From NCBI GenBank assembly GCA_025351345.1, contig JANXWB010000042.1, positions 24,129 through 88,128 on the forward strand: a stretch of DNA of 64,000 nt, read 5' to 3'. This document shows positions 17,086-27,131 of the stretch, piece by piece. This stretch comes from Synechococcales cyanobacterium GL140_1_metabat_312 (GTDB lineage: Bacteria; Cyanobacteriota; Cyanobacteriia; Leptolyngbyales; Leptolyngbyaceae). Made by a program: the position numbers and the translations under genes. The notes under the pieces were generated by a model. That model did not search any database. It was not told the DNA's origin and worked only from the letters and a program-made list of their open reading frames with translations. Numbering within the stretch: the first letter of the stretch is position 1; every line of letters begins with the position of its first letter.

Positions 17086-17646
17086 ATGAAAGGTAGTAGC
17101 GCGGTTACGAGAGCTGCATACGAACCCTATGCGCAAGCCCTGTTGTCCCTGGGTCAATCTAGTGGGCAGTTAGACAGCTTCAGTGCAGATGTGGCCTTGA
17201 TTTTGGAAACCGTCACTCAGAGTGATGAATTGAATGGTTTTTTAGCAAATCCATTTTTTCAAGATGATGCAAAAAAGTCAGCATTGACTCAACTATTTAG
17301 TGGAAAGGTGAACGACCTCACTTTGAGCTTTATGAAGTTGCTTGTCGATCGTCGTCGGGCTGTATGCTTACCTGGAATTTGTCGTGAATTTCAATCTCAG
17401 ATTCGCAAGCTAAACCAAGTGGTCTTGGCAAATGTATCTTCGACTGTTGAACTAACCGATACCCAGAAGCAAGCCGTTCGCGATCGGGTTATGGCGATGA
17501 CTAACGCGAAAAGTGTTGAACTAGAAACGACGATTGATACTGACCTTTTGGGCGGTGTGATCATTAAAGTCGGATCTCAAGTTATTGACGCGAGTTTACG
17601 TGGTCAGCTTCGTCGAATTTCTTACAAGCTAGCTGGCGCAAACTAA
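17086..17646 (+). CDS. atpH: ATP synthase subunit delta
   Basis: 186-residue F1 subunit that caps the alpha3beta3 head and binds the stator stalk. N-terminal helical domain starts AYEPYAQALLSLG; the C-terminal part has the signature LGGVIIKVGSQVIDASLRGQL. Normal length. Begins immediately after atpF. Confidence 0.96.
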   Translation: MKGSSAVTRAAYEPYAQALLSLGQSSGQLDSFSADVALILETVTQSDELNGFLANPFFQDDAKKSALTQLFSGKVNDLTLSFMKLLVDRRRAVCLPGICREFQSQIRKLNQVVLANVSSTVELTDTQKQAVRDRVMAMTNAKSVELETTIDTDLLGGVIIKVGSQVIDASLRGQLRRISYKLAGAN

Positions 17647-17743
17647 AACTTGTTGTCATTTGAGCTTTGTGAAATTAAGTCTTGTAAAATTTCACATCAA
17701 TTTTTTAGATCCTCCCACCCGTACCGTTGTAAAGAGAGACTAG

Positions 17744-19258
<1,515 letters not shown>

Positions 19259-19280
19259 ATTCGGTCGATTTTAGAATTTA

Positions 19281-19345
19281 GATTTTGGACTTTGGATTGC
19301 AACCGTCTCTCCAAATCCAAAATCCAAAATCGCCAATCCAAAATC
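19281..19345. repeat. AATCCAAAAT-type repeat and inverted repeat between atpA and atpG
   Basis: GATTTTGGACTTTGGATT (19281-19298) faces AATCCAAAATCCAAAATC (19313-19330) and a further CCAATCCAAAATC (to 19345). The arms can form an imperfect hairpin. Such AATCCAAAAT runs are common dispersed elements in cyanobacterial intergenic DNA; here it splits the atpA-atpG gap without a T run. Confidence 0.6.
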
Positions 19346-19359
19346 AGAGAACTGTTGTT

Positions 19360-20307
19360 ATGCCTAACCTAAAAGCTATTCGCGATCGAATTCAGTCGGT
19401 CAAAAACACCAAAAAAATTACAGAAGCGATGCGCCTTGTGGCGGCAGCAAAAGTGCGCCGTGCCCAAGAGCAAGTGACCGCGACACGTCCATTTGCCGAT
19501 CGTTTGGCTCAGGTGTTGTTTGGGTTACAGTCGCGCATCAAGTTTGAGAATGCTGATTTGCCATTGCTTCAAAAGCGAACCGTTAAAACTGTGGGCTTGT
19601 TGGTAATTTCCGGCGATCGAGGTCTTTGCGGGGGTTACAACGCCAACGTCATTAAACAAGCTGAGCAGCGTGTCAAAGAACTTAAGGCTCAAGGGTTAGA
19701 GGTTCGGCTGTCGGTGGTTGGTCGTAAAGCCGTCCAATACTTCCAACGTCGCGACTACATCATGGATGCGAGCTACACCGGACTGGAGCAAATTCCTGTT
19801 GCGAGTGAAGCTGCAAATATTGGTGAACAGCTTTTGGCTTCTTTCCTTGGGGAAAAGGTCGATCGTGTTGAAATGATCTTCACGAAGTTTGTCTCATTGA
19901 TCGCCTCGCGACCTGCAATTCAAACCATTTTGCCTCTGGATCCTCAGGGATTAGAAGTTAAAGACGACGAGATTTTCCGTTTGACTATTCGTGGATCCGA
20001 CTTTGGAGTCGATCGTCAGAAGGTTACGACAGAAGTTCAAATCATGTCTCAAGAAATGTTGTTCGAGCAAAATCCAGTTCAAATCCTGGATTCACTCCTG
20101 CCACTTTATCTGAATAATCAACTCCTACGCTCTCTACAAGAGTCAGCCGCGAGTGAGTTGGCGGCTCGGATGACAGCGATGAACAATGCGAGTGACAATG
20201 CGAAGACTTTGATTGGAACCCTAACGCTTTCTTATAACAAAGCTCGTCAGGCCGCAATTACCCAAGAACTACTGGAAGTTGTCGCAGGTGCGAGTGCATT
20301 GGAATAA
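19360..20307 (+). CDS. atpG: ATP synthase subunit gamma
   Basis: 315 residues from ATG 19360 ([19 protein letters not shown], the family's start; the frame opens further upstream in the repeat). Central rotor shaft of F1. Contains [16 protein letters not shown] and the C-terminal [21 protein letters not shown] helix. A segment around [22 protein letters not shown] corresponds to the insert of cyanobacterial and chloroplast gamma; the chloroplast redox cysteines are absent, as expected in cyanobacteria. Last gene of the cluster, followed by a terminator. Confidence 0.97.
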   Translation: MPNLKAIRDRIQSVKNTKKITEAMRLVAAAKVRRAQEQVTATRPFADRLAQVLFGLQSRIKFENADLPLLQKRTVKTVGLLVISGDRGLCGGYNANVIKQAEQRVKELKAQGLEVRLSVVGRKAVQYFQRRDYIMDASYTGLEQIPVASEAANIGEQLLASFLGEKVDRVEMIFTKFVSLIASRPAIQTILPLDPQGLEVKDDEIFRLTIRGSDFGVDRQKVTTEVQIMSQEMLFEQNPVQILDSLLPLYLNNQLLRSLQESAASELAARMTAMNNASDNAKTLIGTLTLSYNKARQAAITQELLEVVAGASALE

Positions 20308-20326
20308 CGATCGCGTTATCCCTATT

Positions 20327-20360
20327 TAAAAAGGCACGTATGCTATGCGTGTCTTTTTTT
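20327..20360 (+). terminator. Intrinsic terminator of the ATP synthase cluster
   Basis: GGCACGTAT (from 20333) pairs with ATGCGTGTC (20345-20353) through G-U tolerant pairing and is followed by a run of seven to eight T. Located just after atpG. Confidence 0.85.
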
Positions 20361-20401
20361 AACCCTAATTTTTTTGAGCTTACTTAAAGTTGAGTGAACC
20401 A

Positions 20402-20725
20402 ATGGCAACCACCTACAACGTTGAAATTCTGTATCAAGGCCAGACTTATCAAATAAATATTCCAGACGATCGAACTGTCTTATCTGCCGCTCACGATGCT
20501 GGAATCGACCTCCCCATTTCCTGTAGCTCTGGCGTTTGCACCACTTGTGCGGCCTACGTTAAGTCTGGCCGATTAGAGCAAGTTGACAATATAGGAATTA
20601 GTCCAGAAGTTCAAGAACAAGGCTATGCGCTTTTGTGTGTTTCCTACCCTCGTGCAGACTCAGTTATCGAAACTGAGAAAGAAGACACGGTATATCAGCT
20701 TCAGTTTGGTCAGTACCAAAAATAA
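20402..20725 (+). CDS. Plant-type [2Fe-2S] ferredoxin with C-terminal extension
   Basis: 107 residues from ATG 20402; an in-frame TTG at 20390 is less likely. Cluster ligands follow C-x4-C-x2-C (CSSGVCTTC) and a fourth cysteine in YALLC. The start (TYNVEILYQGQTYQINIPDD) and core match PetF-type ferredoxins, but the usual CRAGACSTC loop is changed and the C-terminus runs on with EKEDTVYQLQFGQYQK. It is therefore probably one of the minor photosynthetic-type ferredoxins rather than the main PetF. Single gene with its own terminator. Confidence 0.92.
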   Translation: MATTYNVEILYQGQTYQINIPDDRTVLSAAHDAGIDLPISCSSGVCTTCAAYVKSGRLEQVDNIGISPEVQEQGYALLCVSYPRADSVIETEKEDTVYQLQFGQYQK

Positions 20726-20773
20726 GTTATTCAGTTCCTAACCTAGTTATTAGACTTAATTATTGGATTTATT

Positions 20774-20805
20774 GAGTGTTGACCGATCGGTCAACACTCT
20801 TTTTA
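20774..20805 (+). terminator. Intrinsic terminator of the ferredoxin gene
   Basis: A perfect 26-base palindrome (arm GAGTGTTGACCGA, 20774-20799) with essentially no loop mismatch, then TTTTTAAT. Very strong. Confidence 0.9.
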
Positions 20806-20890
20806 ATAACTCTGTCTTCACACAAAAATAAGAGATTTATAAAGTTTAGGCAGGATTGGGAATTCTCTATTGATAGACTGGACAAACTTA

Positions 20891-20926
20891 AGTACTAATT
20901 AATTAAATAGCGTATTAATTAATACT
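20891..20926. promoter_or_regulatory. AT-rich inverted repeat upstream of the XDD3-like gene
   Basis: AGTACTAATTAAT (20891-20903) and ATTAATTAATACT (20914-20926) form an inverted repeat with one mismatch, about 90 bp before the start of the surface-protein gene. Placement suits an operator or UP element; no regulator can be named. Confidence 0.35.
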
Positions 20927-21012
20927 GCAAGTAGACTGAACAACATCGCAGAAAAATGCGGTCTCATGCAGTATCCAATCTAAGCCAAGTCATTACAAAG
21001 GAAGAACTGATC

Positions 21013-21888
21013 ATGATTTTCAACATTCGTCACCTGGGCCAAATTGCCATCGCAGCTACAGTTGCTATGGGAGGCATTTCCACTGTAGCGGGTTCGGCTC
21101 AAGCTACCGATTTTGGCGGTTGGGATTACGCCAATAGCTCCTTTAAAAATGGTGTAGATCGCAGCAATATTGGCGGCAACACTTTTGAATTTTATAGCAT
21201 GGCCGTTAAAGATCTGGGCGATCGGTTTATCGTCGCACTTAACGCCAACTTGAACCCAAATGGTGGCGAAGAGGGAATTGCTTATGGCGATATGCTCTTC
21301 AACTTCACTCCAAAAAACTTGAAAGGCGCAAGCGACCAAAGTTCTCTCTTCGGCGTTAAGTTTCAAACCCTCAACTCAGACTCCGGTGTCAGCCAAACGG
21401 GTGTTTATAGCGGCGTTAAAGCTAAGAGCGTGGCAACCCAAAACCAAGGCTTTAGCAACTTTGACCAACGGACAAGCTACCTGCCTAACTACACAAAGAC
21501 TGCCACCAGCGAACTCAATAACTTGGGCGACTTACAAACGACAGATGCCTATTTTGATGGAATGCGCACAGGTGATAATGTCCTCCTGAACTCGATCGCT
21601 TCGGGAACTCGTATGGGCGATATTTCCATGTTGAATAAAACTCAACTGTCTGGCCTGGGCGTAGATTTCGGGCACTTTAATGCCACCGGAACTCAAACGT
21701 TTGGATTTAGCTTCATCAAGCCTAAAGGGTTTGAAGGTAACTTCACTTCTACCTTAGCTTTTGAATGTTTTAACGATGCAGTAGCGTTGACTGGAACGTC
21801 TAAGAAAGCGCCTGAACCTCTTGCTTTAGCGGGACTCGCTGTTGTCGGGGCAGCGTTGGCTCGTAAGCGTCGCGTGACTCAATCTTAG
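21013..21888 (+). CDS. XDD3-family exosortase-dependent surface protein
   Basis: 291 residues from ATG 21013 (AAGGAAG 8 bp upstream). Signal peptide IAIAATVAMGGISTVAGSAQA, then the XDD3-like body: GWDYANSSF, FIVALNANL, YGDMLFNFTPKNLKGASDQSSL, LFGVKF, LGVDFGHFNATGTQTFGFSF and FECFNDAVAL. The C-terminus is a PEP-CTERM-type sorting signal: APEP, a hydrophobic helix (LALAGLAVVGAALA) and RKRR. Such proteins are exported by Sec and processed by an exosortase encoded elsewhere. Its role on the surface is unknown. Confidence 0.87.
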   Translation: MIFNIRHLGQIAIAATVAMGGISTVAGSAQATDFGGWDYANSSFKNGVDRSNIGGNTFEFYSMAVKDLGDRFIVALNANLNPNGGEEGIAYGDMLFNFTPKNLKGASDQSSLFGVKFQTLNSDSGVSQTGVYSGVKAKSVATQNQGFSNFDQRTSYLPNYTKTATSELNNLGDLQTTDAYFDGMRTGDNVLLNSIASGTRMGDISMLNKTQLSGLGVDFGHFNATGTQTFGFSFIKPKGFEGNFTSTLAFECFNDAVALTGTSKKAPEPLALAGLAVVGAALARKRRVTQS

Positions 21889-21930
21889 TCTGAAACACCT
21901 TTAATCTGTCTTGCCTGAGAATTCTACCAA

Positions 21931-21976
21931 CATAAATAAAGAGACTTCCAACATTACTGGGGTCTCTTTATTTATG
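21931..21976 (+). terminator. Terminator hairpin after the XDD3-like gene
   Basis: A perfect 15-bp inverted repeat (CATAAATAAAGAGAC, 21931-21945; complement 21962-21976). The 3' arm TCTCTTTATTTATG supplies a T-rich tail. It separates the surface-protein gene from rpsB. Confidence 0.75.
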
Positions 21977-22158
21977 TTAGGCTAGCAAAGATATAAAACC
22001 ACACACCTGGAATTTCGGGTGCGATCGGGAATCCCTGCTTTTCGTGCAAGAACGGACCGGAATGACTGCTTCTATGTCTTCTAAAGTGTTTCGCCTTCTA
22101 ATCGAATCAGCCTGAATCGTACATCTGGGTGGAGGAATAACCCGAAAGGAGAAAATAA

Positions 22159-22941
22159 ATGCCCGTAGTTTCTTTGGCACAAATGTTGGAATCTGGCGTT
22201 CACTTTGGGCACCAGACTCGTCGGTGGAATCCTAAGATGAAGCCTTACATCTTTGCGGCCCGCAACGGCGTTCACATCATCGACTTGGTGCAAACCGCTG
22301 GTCTGATGGATGAAGCGTTTAATTTTGTCCGTGCTGGATCCGAACAAGGTAAGAAATACCTGTTCGTTGGAACCAAGCGTCAAGCCGCAGGCATCATTGC
22401 TCAAGAAGCTGCTCGATGTGGTGCTTACTATGTGAACCAGCGCTGGCTCGGCGGAATGCTGACCAACTGGGCCACAATTAAAACCCGCGTCGATCGTCTT
22501 AAAGAGCTAGAGCGCTTAGAAGAAAGCGGTGCGCTGGATATGCGTCCTAAAAAGGAGGCAGCGGTATTGCGTCGTGAATTGGAAAAGCTCCAGAAATATC
22601 TGGGCGGTATCAAGCACATGCGCAAGATTCCGGATGTAGTGATCATGGTGGATCAGCGTCGTGAATATAATGCCGTTCAAGAATGTCAGAAGCTTCACAT
22701 CCCGATCGTTGCGTTGCTGGATACCAACTGCGATCCTGATGCTGTTGATGTGCCGATCCCGGCAAACGATGATGCGATTCGCTCCATCAAATTGATTGTG
22801 GGTCGTTTGGCTGACGCAATCTACGAAGGTCGTCACGGTGAAGTTGCACCGGAAGAAGGCTATGACGGTGGAGATTACGAAGATTACGAAGATGAAGACG
22901 AAGAAGCTCAACAGCAACAAGCGGCGACTAGTGAAGGCTAA
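22159..22941 (+). CDS. rpsB: 30S ribosomal protein S2
   Basis: 260 residues. Classic segments: [62 protein letters not shown]. The C-terminal 30 residues form an acidic Tyr/Asp/Glu and Gln-rich tail, common in cyanobacterial S2. Strong ribosome site AAAGGAG upstream. Followed by tsf on the same strand, the universal pairing. Confidence 0.98.
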   Translation: MPVVSLAQMLESGVHFGHQTRRWNPKMKPYIFAARNGVHIIDLVQTAGLMDEAFNFVRAGSEQGKKYLFVGTKRQAAGIIAQEAARCGAYYVNQRWLGGMLTNWATIKTRVDRLKELERLEESGALDMRPKKEAAVLRRELEKLQKYLGGIKHMRKIPDVVIMVDQRREYNAVQECQKLHIPIVALLDTNCDPDAVDVPIPANDDAIRSIKLIVGRLADAIYEGRHGEVAPEEGYDGGDYEDYEDEDEEAQQQQAATSEG

Positions 22942-22988
22942 GACCCTTGATTTTAGCTGTAGTTGAATGGTCGATATAAAATCGGCAT

Positions 22989-23044
22989 AGTAGACCTCCC
23001 GACACTAGATTTTTGAATTGAAACTAGTCTTGGGAGGTTCTACT
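22989..23044 (+). promoter_or_regulatory. Long hairpin between rpsB and tsf
   Basis: AGTAGACCTCCC with the following ACTAG pairs with CTAGT and GGGAGGTTCTACT across about 56 bases. No T run follows, so it is more likely an RNA processing or partial attenuation structure setting the rpsB:tsf ratio than a full terminator. Confidence 0.55.
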
Positions 23045-23131
23045 GTTGCCTTACCTATCGATCGTTAGAAATAGAAATTAAATCCCTGCCTTTTGGTGGG
23101 TTTAGAAAGCAGAAACTAGGACTTTAGAATC

Positions 23132-23794
23132 ATGGCAGATATTACCGCAAAGGCAGTGCAAGAACTGCGGCGTAAGACGGGCGCAGGGATGATGGATTGC
23201 AAACGTGCACTCCAAGAAAATGATGGTGATATGGAGCAATCTGAGATCTGGCTTCGTCAAAAGAATATGATCGCTGCTGGTAAAAAAGCCGATCGGGTTG
23301 CCGCAGAAGGGTTGGTTGGACAATACATTCACACGGGTGGACGGATTGGGGTTTTGGTAGAAGTGAACTGCCAAACTGACTTTGTTGCTCGCAATGATGC
23401 GTTCAAAGAGTTGGTTAACAATATTGCCATGCAAATCGCAGCTTGCCCAACCGTTCAATATGTTCGTTTGGAAGATATTCCGGCGGATTTGGTGGAGCGA
23501 GAAAAGGCGATCGAAATGGGCAAGGATGACCTCGCCAGTAAGCCAGAAGCCATGAAAGAAAAAATTGTCCTAGGTCGCATCGACAAACGCTTGAAAGAGT
23601 TGTGTCTTGTGGACCAGCCTTACATCAAGGACCAAAATATTACGGTTGGTGCTTTGGTCACCCAACAAGTAGTTGCTTTGGGCGAAAACATCCAAATCCG
23701 ACGCTTCTCTCGGTTTGTTTTGGGTGAAGGCATTGAAGTCGAAGAAACTGATTTTGCGGCAGAAGTTGCAGCTCAGATAGCTGGAAATGCTTAG
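23132..23794 (+). CDS. tsf: Elongation factor Ts
   Basis: 220 residues, nucleotide exchange factor for EF-Tu. UBA-like start ([22 protein letters not shown]), then the exchange signature [19 protein letters not shown] with the TDFV loop, and a shortened C-terminal domain as in cyanobacteria and plastids (EDTS-type, about 220 residues rather than 280). Downstream of rpsB with its own terminator. Confidence 0.98.
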   Translation: MADITAKAVQELRRKTGAGMMDCKRALQENDGDMEQSEIWLRQKNMIAAGKKADRVAAEGLVGQYIHTGGRIGVLVEVNCQTDFVARNDAFKELVNNIAMQIAACPTVQYVRLEDIPADLVEREKAIEMGKDDLASKPEAMKEKIVLGRIDKRLKELCLVDQPYIKDQNITVGALVTQQVVALGENIQIRRFSRFVLGEGIEVEETDFAAEVAAQIAGNA

Positions 23795-23847
23795 AGATTG
23801 AAGTTGAAGTTATGGATAGAATCCTGAGAACTGAAGGGTCGTAATCA

Positions 23848-23885
23848 TAAAATGGGGAGCTAATTTAGTTTAGTTCTCCATTTTT
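23848..23885 (+). terminator. Intrinsic terminator of tsf
   Basis: AAAATGGGGAGCTAA pairs with TTAGTTCTCCATTTT with one mismatch and ends in TTTTT. It lies 55 bp after tsf and also faces the end of the convergent YaaW gene. Confidence 0.82.
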
Positions 23886-23900
23886 CATAGAGGGGGCTGT

Positions 23901-24767
23901 TTATGGATAAGCTCCGAGTAATTCGGGTTCGTCTAAACCTCGCAAAAGACGAATTTGGGCGATCGCAAAAATACTGGGAATAATCCGGGCGTAGTTAGTC
24001 GAAATCGATCGCCAGCCCAAATCCGCCAAAAACCACGTCCACATCGCTGGCCCAAGAACGGCAAAAATACTGCGGGTTGCGCCATAACGAGCGGTTGCGA
24101 TCGCCATACCTTGTTGAGCGAGTTTTGCGGTGAAGTGTTTCTGAATTAGGCTTCCCGCCACGACAGCTGATTGCGTTACTTGAAGGCGGGCATAGTGTAA
24201 GGCGAACTGTCTGGCGATTAGTTGTAGTAGTAACGGTTTGATGACTGAACTAACGGCAATGGCGCTCCCCCCCTTTAGCATCAGGCTCATGGGATCACGT
24301 TGCAGTGTGTTGGGTAACTCGTACCAGAGTTTTGTGTGCGTGAGCGATCGTTCGACACGCTTTGTCAGAGTTGTTTTTTGATCGGTGGGCAAGCTTTTCC
24401 AGGCACGACTGAGAAGATGGAGGAAAATTTCGGCTTCAAGATCCGCTGTACTGAGGCGACCTTGATGGGGCAACTTAAGATGACGGCAAACTTGGAGCAA
24501 GGTCTGGCGATAGCTGATGCGATGGGTTTTACGTTGCAGTACAGTTAAGCCATCGGCGGCCAAAAAACGAAAGCGGTTTTCCAGTTCAGTGATCCACTCG
24601 GCCCTGTCGGCGAATTCCACTGGCCGTTGAGGCATCAAATAATCGATCGGATTGTATTTAGGGCGAAACAGAATTTCGGTGAGTTCCCGGAGTTCTTCAT
24701 CCGTGGCCAATTCTAAGGCCGATCGTAATTCATCTGTTTCCGTGTCAGGCTCCTGCTGCTGCGTCAC
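23901..24767 (-). CDS. YaaW family protein (UPF0174-like)
   Basis: 288 residues from GTG 24767, chosen because AGGAG lies 6 bp upstream; the open frame extends to 24848 with a non-typical N-terminus. The family start ELRSALELATDEELRELTEILF and the next segment FNP/YNPIDYLMP are plain. Middle region contains an all-helical domain (residues 80-150) and the C-terminal half has small hydrophobic stretches (MSLMLKGGSAIAVSSVIKPLL, AVLGPAMWTWFLADLGW). The function of YaaW is unknown; membrane association is likely. Convergent with tsf. Confidence 0.78.
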   Translation of the reverse strand: MTQQQEPDTETDELRSALELATDEELRELTEILFRPKYNPIDYLMPQRPVEFADRAEWITELENRFRFLAADGLTVLQRKTHRISYRQTLLQVCRHLKLPHQGRLSTADLEAEIFLHLLSRAWKSLPTDQKTTLTKRVERSLTHTKLWYELPNTLQRDPMSLMLKGGSAIAVSSVIKPLLLQLIARQFALHYARLQVTQSAVVAGSLIQKHFTAKLAQQGMAIATARYGATRSIFAVLGPAMWTWFLADLGWRSISTNYARIIPSIFAIAQIRLLRGLDEPELLGAYP

Positions 24768-24871
24768 AATTCTCCTACTCCTCTCATTTTTCTTAATGTT
24801 TGTCTTAAACGTTAGGATAGCGGGTTTGATGGGATGATAGCACCCCATACCCCGAACATATTTCCGAAGTC

Positions 24872-25582
24872 ATGTCAAAACTGATTGTAATCAAAACCGG
24901 ACGAACCATGCCCGAGCTTCAGCAGCAGCGAGGCGATTTTGAAGATTGGATGATTGAGGCGTTGGCGGTATGTCGTAGTCAAGTGGAGACTGTGGATGTG
25001 AGCCTGGGGGAGAAGCTGCCCGCATTTCATCAGGTGAGTGGGGTGGTGATTACGGGGTCTCATGCCATGGTGACGCAGCATCATGACTGGAGTGAGTATT
25101 CGGCGGAGTGGATCAAAATAGCGGCAGATAAACAAATTCCAACCTTAGGAATTTGCTATGGTCATCAGCTTATTGCCTACGCGCTGGGCGGATCAGTGGA
25201 TTACATGCCCGATGGCCGCGAAGTGGGGACGCTGCCCGTGACATTGCATCCATCAGCCCAAGAAGATGCGTTATTACATGATTTACCAGAGCAAATTTTA
25301 GTGCAGTTGAGCCATCGTCAGGCGGTGATGGAATTGCCTCCGGATACTGTGTTGTTGGCCAGTAGCGATCGGGTTCCCTTTGAGGCATTTCGCTATGGCG
25401 ATCGGGTGTGGGGAATGCAGTTTCATCCTGAGTTTTCGACCGACGTAATGCAGGCATACACAAGGTATGCGCGATCGGGGTTGGAGAGTGAGGGCTTTGA
25501 TCCGGATCATATTTATCGGCAAATCACCGATACTCCCAATGGCCTGACGATTATGCAGCGCTTTGCTGGGTTGGTGTTTTGA
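24872..25582 (+). CDS. Class I glutamine amidotransferase (GATase1-like)
   Basis: 236 residues with the GMP-synthase-like GATase1 fold. The nucleophile is in LGICYGHQLIA (near residue 93) and the His-Glu pair in MQFHPEFS. The VVITGSHAMV oxyanion segment is present. There is no attached synthetase domain, so it is a stand-alone hydrolase; members of this group act on glutamine or gamma-glutamyl compounds, and the substrate cannot be named here. Divergent from the YaaW gene and followed by a small gene on the same strand. Confidence 0.88.
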   Translation: MSKLIVIKTGRTMPELQQQRGDFEDWMIEALAVCRSQVETVDVSLGEKLPAFHQVSGVVITGSHAMVTQHHDWSEYSAEWIKIAADKQIPTLGICYGHQLIAYALGGSVDYMPDGREVGTLPVTLHPSAQEDALLHDLPEQILVQLSHRQAVMELPPDTVLLASSDRVPFEAFRYGDRVWGMQFHPEFSTDVMQAYTRYARSGLESEGFDPDHIYRQITDTPNGLTIMQRFAGLVF

Positions 25583-25585
25583 TAG

Positions 25586-25611
25586 ACCTGACGTATGAAC
25601 CTGACGTATGA
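25586..25611. repeat. 13-bp perfect tandem repeat
   Basis: ACCTGACGTATGA occurs twice head to tail (25586-25598 and 25599-25611) directly after the amidotransferase stop and 33 bp before the next start. Confidence 0.9.
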
Positions 25612-25643
25612 TATGGAGCAAGAATTAACTGGAGGCGATCAAT

Positions 25644-25856
25644 ATGGCGACCTTAACCTTAGAGTCCCTCGATGTGGAAGTGTTGACGCAAGACGAAGTG
25701 GCTGAGTTGGCGAATCGTCTTGAGCAAGATGATTATGCGAGTGCGTTTGATTGTTTGAATGATTGGCATTTGTTGCGGGCGATCGCATTTCAGCGGCCAG
25801 AGATGGTTGAGGAATATTATTATTTGCTGGATATGGTGGCTTTTGACGAGTCATAG
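25644..25856 (+). CDS. Small acidic cyanobacterial protein, DUF2555-like
   Basis: 70 residues, strongly acidic, with the conserved-looking core VAELANRLEQDDYASAF, then DWHLLRAIAFQRPEMVEEYYYLL. I believe this is the DUF2555 group of short cyanobacterial proteins, function unknown. Excellent ribosome site GGAGG 8 bp upstream. It precedes coaBC by 28 bp on the same strand and is probably co-transcribed with it. Confidence 0.8.
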   Translation: MATLTLESLDVEVLTQDEVAELANRLEQDDYASAFDCLNDWHLLRAIAFQRPEMVEEYYYLLDMVAFDES

Positions 25857-25884
25857 CTTGAAAATCCCCTCTTGAACTTCAAGT

Positions 25885-27084
25885 ATGTTGAACAATCGTC
25901 GAGTTTTGATCGGGGTTGGCGGCGGCATTGCTGCTTATAAAGTGGCCCAGGTTGTGTCTACCTTGGCTAAAGCGGGTGCGGATGTTCGGGTAGTGATGAC
26001 GGATGCGGCCCAGGAGTTTGTGACGGCGTTGACGTTTTCGACCTTGAGTCGTCAAGCTGCTTACGCCGATCGTGACTTTTGGCAACCTACTCATGGCAAA
26101 CCGCTACATATTGAATTGGGTGAATGGGCTGAGTTGATCGTGATTGCGCCCTTGACGGCTAATACCTTAGGTAAATTGGCCTGTGGGTTGGCGGATAATC
26201 TGTTGACAAATACTATTCTGGCATCCAAAGGTCCGGTGCTGTTGGCTCCTGCGATGAATACGGATATGTGGGAGCAACGATCGGTTCAGCGAAACTGGAA
26301 TTTAGTTTTGCAAGACAATAGGTATCATGCGGCTGATCCCGGTAGTGGATTGCTGGCCTGCGATCGGATTGGAACGGGGCGAATGGCGGAGCCGGATGAG
26401 TTGGTGGTGAAGATCCGATCGTTGCTTTATACGAGTCAGCGGGATTTGTCGGAAAAACGGATTTTGATTAGTGCAGGCGCGACCCAGGAATTTTTAGATC
26501 CGGTACGTTTTTTAGGCAATCCCTCCACCGGGAAGATGGGACTGGCGTTGGCGTTGGCCGCTCGCGATCGGGGTGCTGAGGTGACGTTGGTTTATGGCAC
26601 TTTACCGGGACCATTGCCATTGGGAATTCAAGGTATTGCAGCACCAACGGCGGAAAAAATGGAGCTAGAACTCCGATCGAACCTCCCAAATAATGATTGG
26701 GTGATCATGTGTGCGGCGGTGGCTGACCTGAAACCTGCTGACTATAGCGATTACAAACTGCCCAAAGCTGAATTGCCAAGTGCCTTACCATTGGCGCTAG
26801 TCCCAGATATTGTGGCCGGGTTGTCAAAAAATAAAGCCCATTATCAAAAAATAATTGGGTTTGCGGCGCAGACTGGAGAATCTGTAACGCCTGCGTTGGA
26901 AAAAATGAGGAAAAAAGGGTTGGATGCGATCGTAGCTAATCCCATTGACCAAGCCCAAGGCGGATTTGGGAGTAATTTCAATCAGGCCGTGTGGTGCGAT
27001 TCATTGGGTAAACAGGTCGTGATTCCGTTGTGTGAAAAATTGGAAATGGCGCACCGAATCTTGGATCTGGCGATCGGGCTGTGA
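25885..27084 (+). CDS. coaBC: Bifunctional phosphopantothenoylcysteine decarboxylase/synthetase
   Basis: 399 residues carrying two steps of coenzyme A synthesis. The CoaC half (1-185) has the flavin site GGGIAAYK, the catalytic His in PLHIELGEWAE, and PAMNTDMW. The CoaB half (190-399) starts at ILISAGATQEFLDPVRFLGN with the CTP-binding region and AAVADLKP, then IGFAAQTGE. Length matches E. coli Dfp. Convergent with speA, 47 bp apart. Confidence 0.97.
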   Translation: MLNNRRVLIGVGGGIAAYKVAQVVSTLAKAGADVRVVMTDAAQEFVTALTFSTLSRQAAYADRDFWQPTHGKPLHIELGEWAELIVIAPLTANTLGKLACGLADNLLTNTILASKGPVLLAPAMNTDMWEQRSVQRNWNLVLQDNRYHAADPGSGLLACDRIGTGRMAEPDELVVKIRSLLYTSQRDLSEKRILISAGATQEFLDPVRFLGNPSTGKMGLALALAARDRGAEVTLVYGTLPGPLPLGIQGIAAPTAEKMELELRSNLPNNDWVIMCAAVADLKPADYSDYKLPKAELPSALPLALVPDIVAGLSKNKAHYQKIIGFAAQTGESVTPALEKMRKKGLDAIVANPIDQAQGGFGSNFNQAVWCDSLGKQVVIPLCEKLEMAHRILDLAIGL

Positions 27085-27131
27085 TTCAAATGTTGATTCA
27101 AATAACCATGCCCGATCGTAATTATCCCGCC

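Noticed and set aside
27085..27131. Terminator between coaBC and speA
   Set aside because: The 47-bp convergent gap has no stem worth the name.
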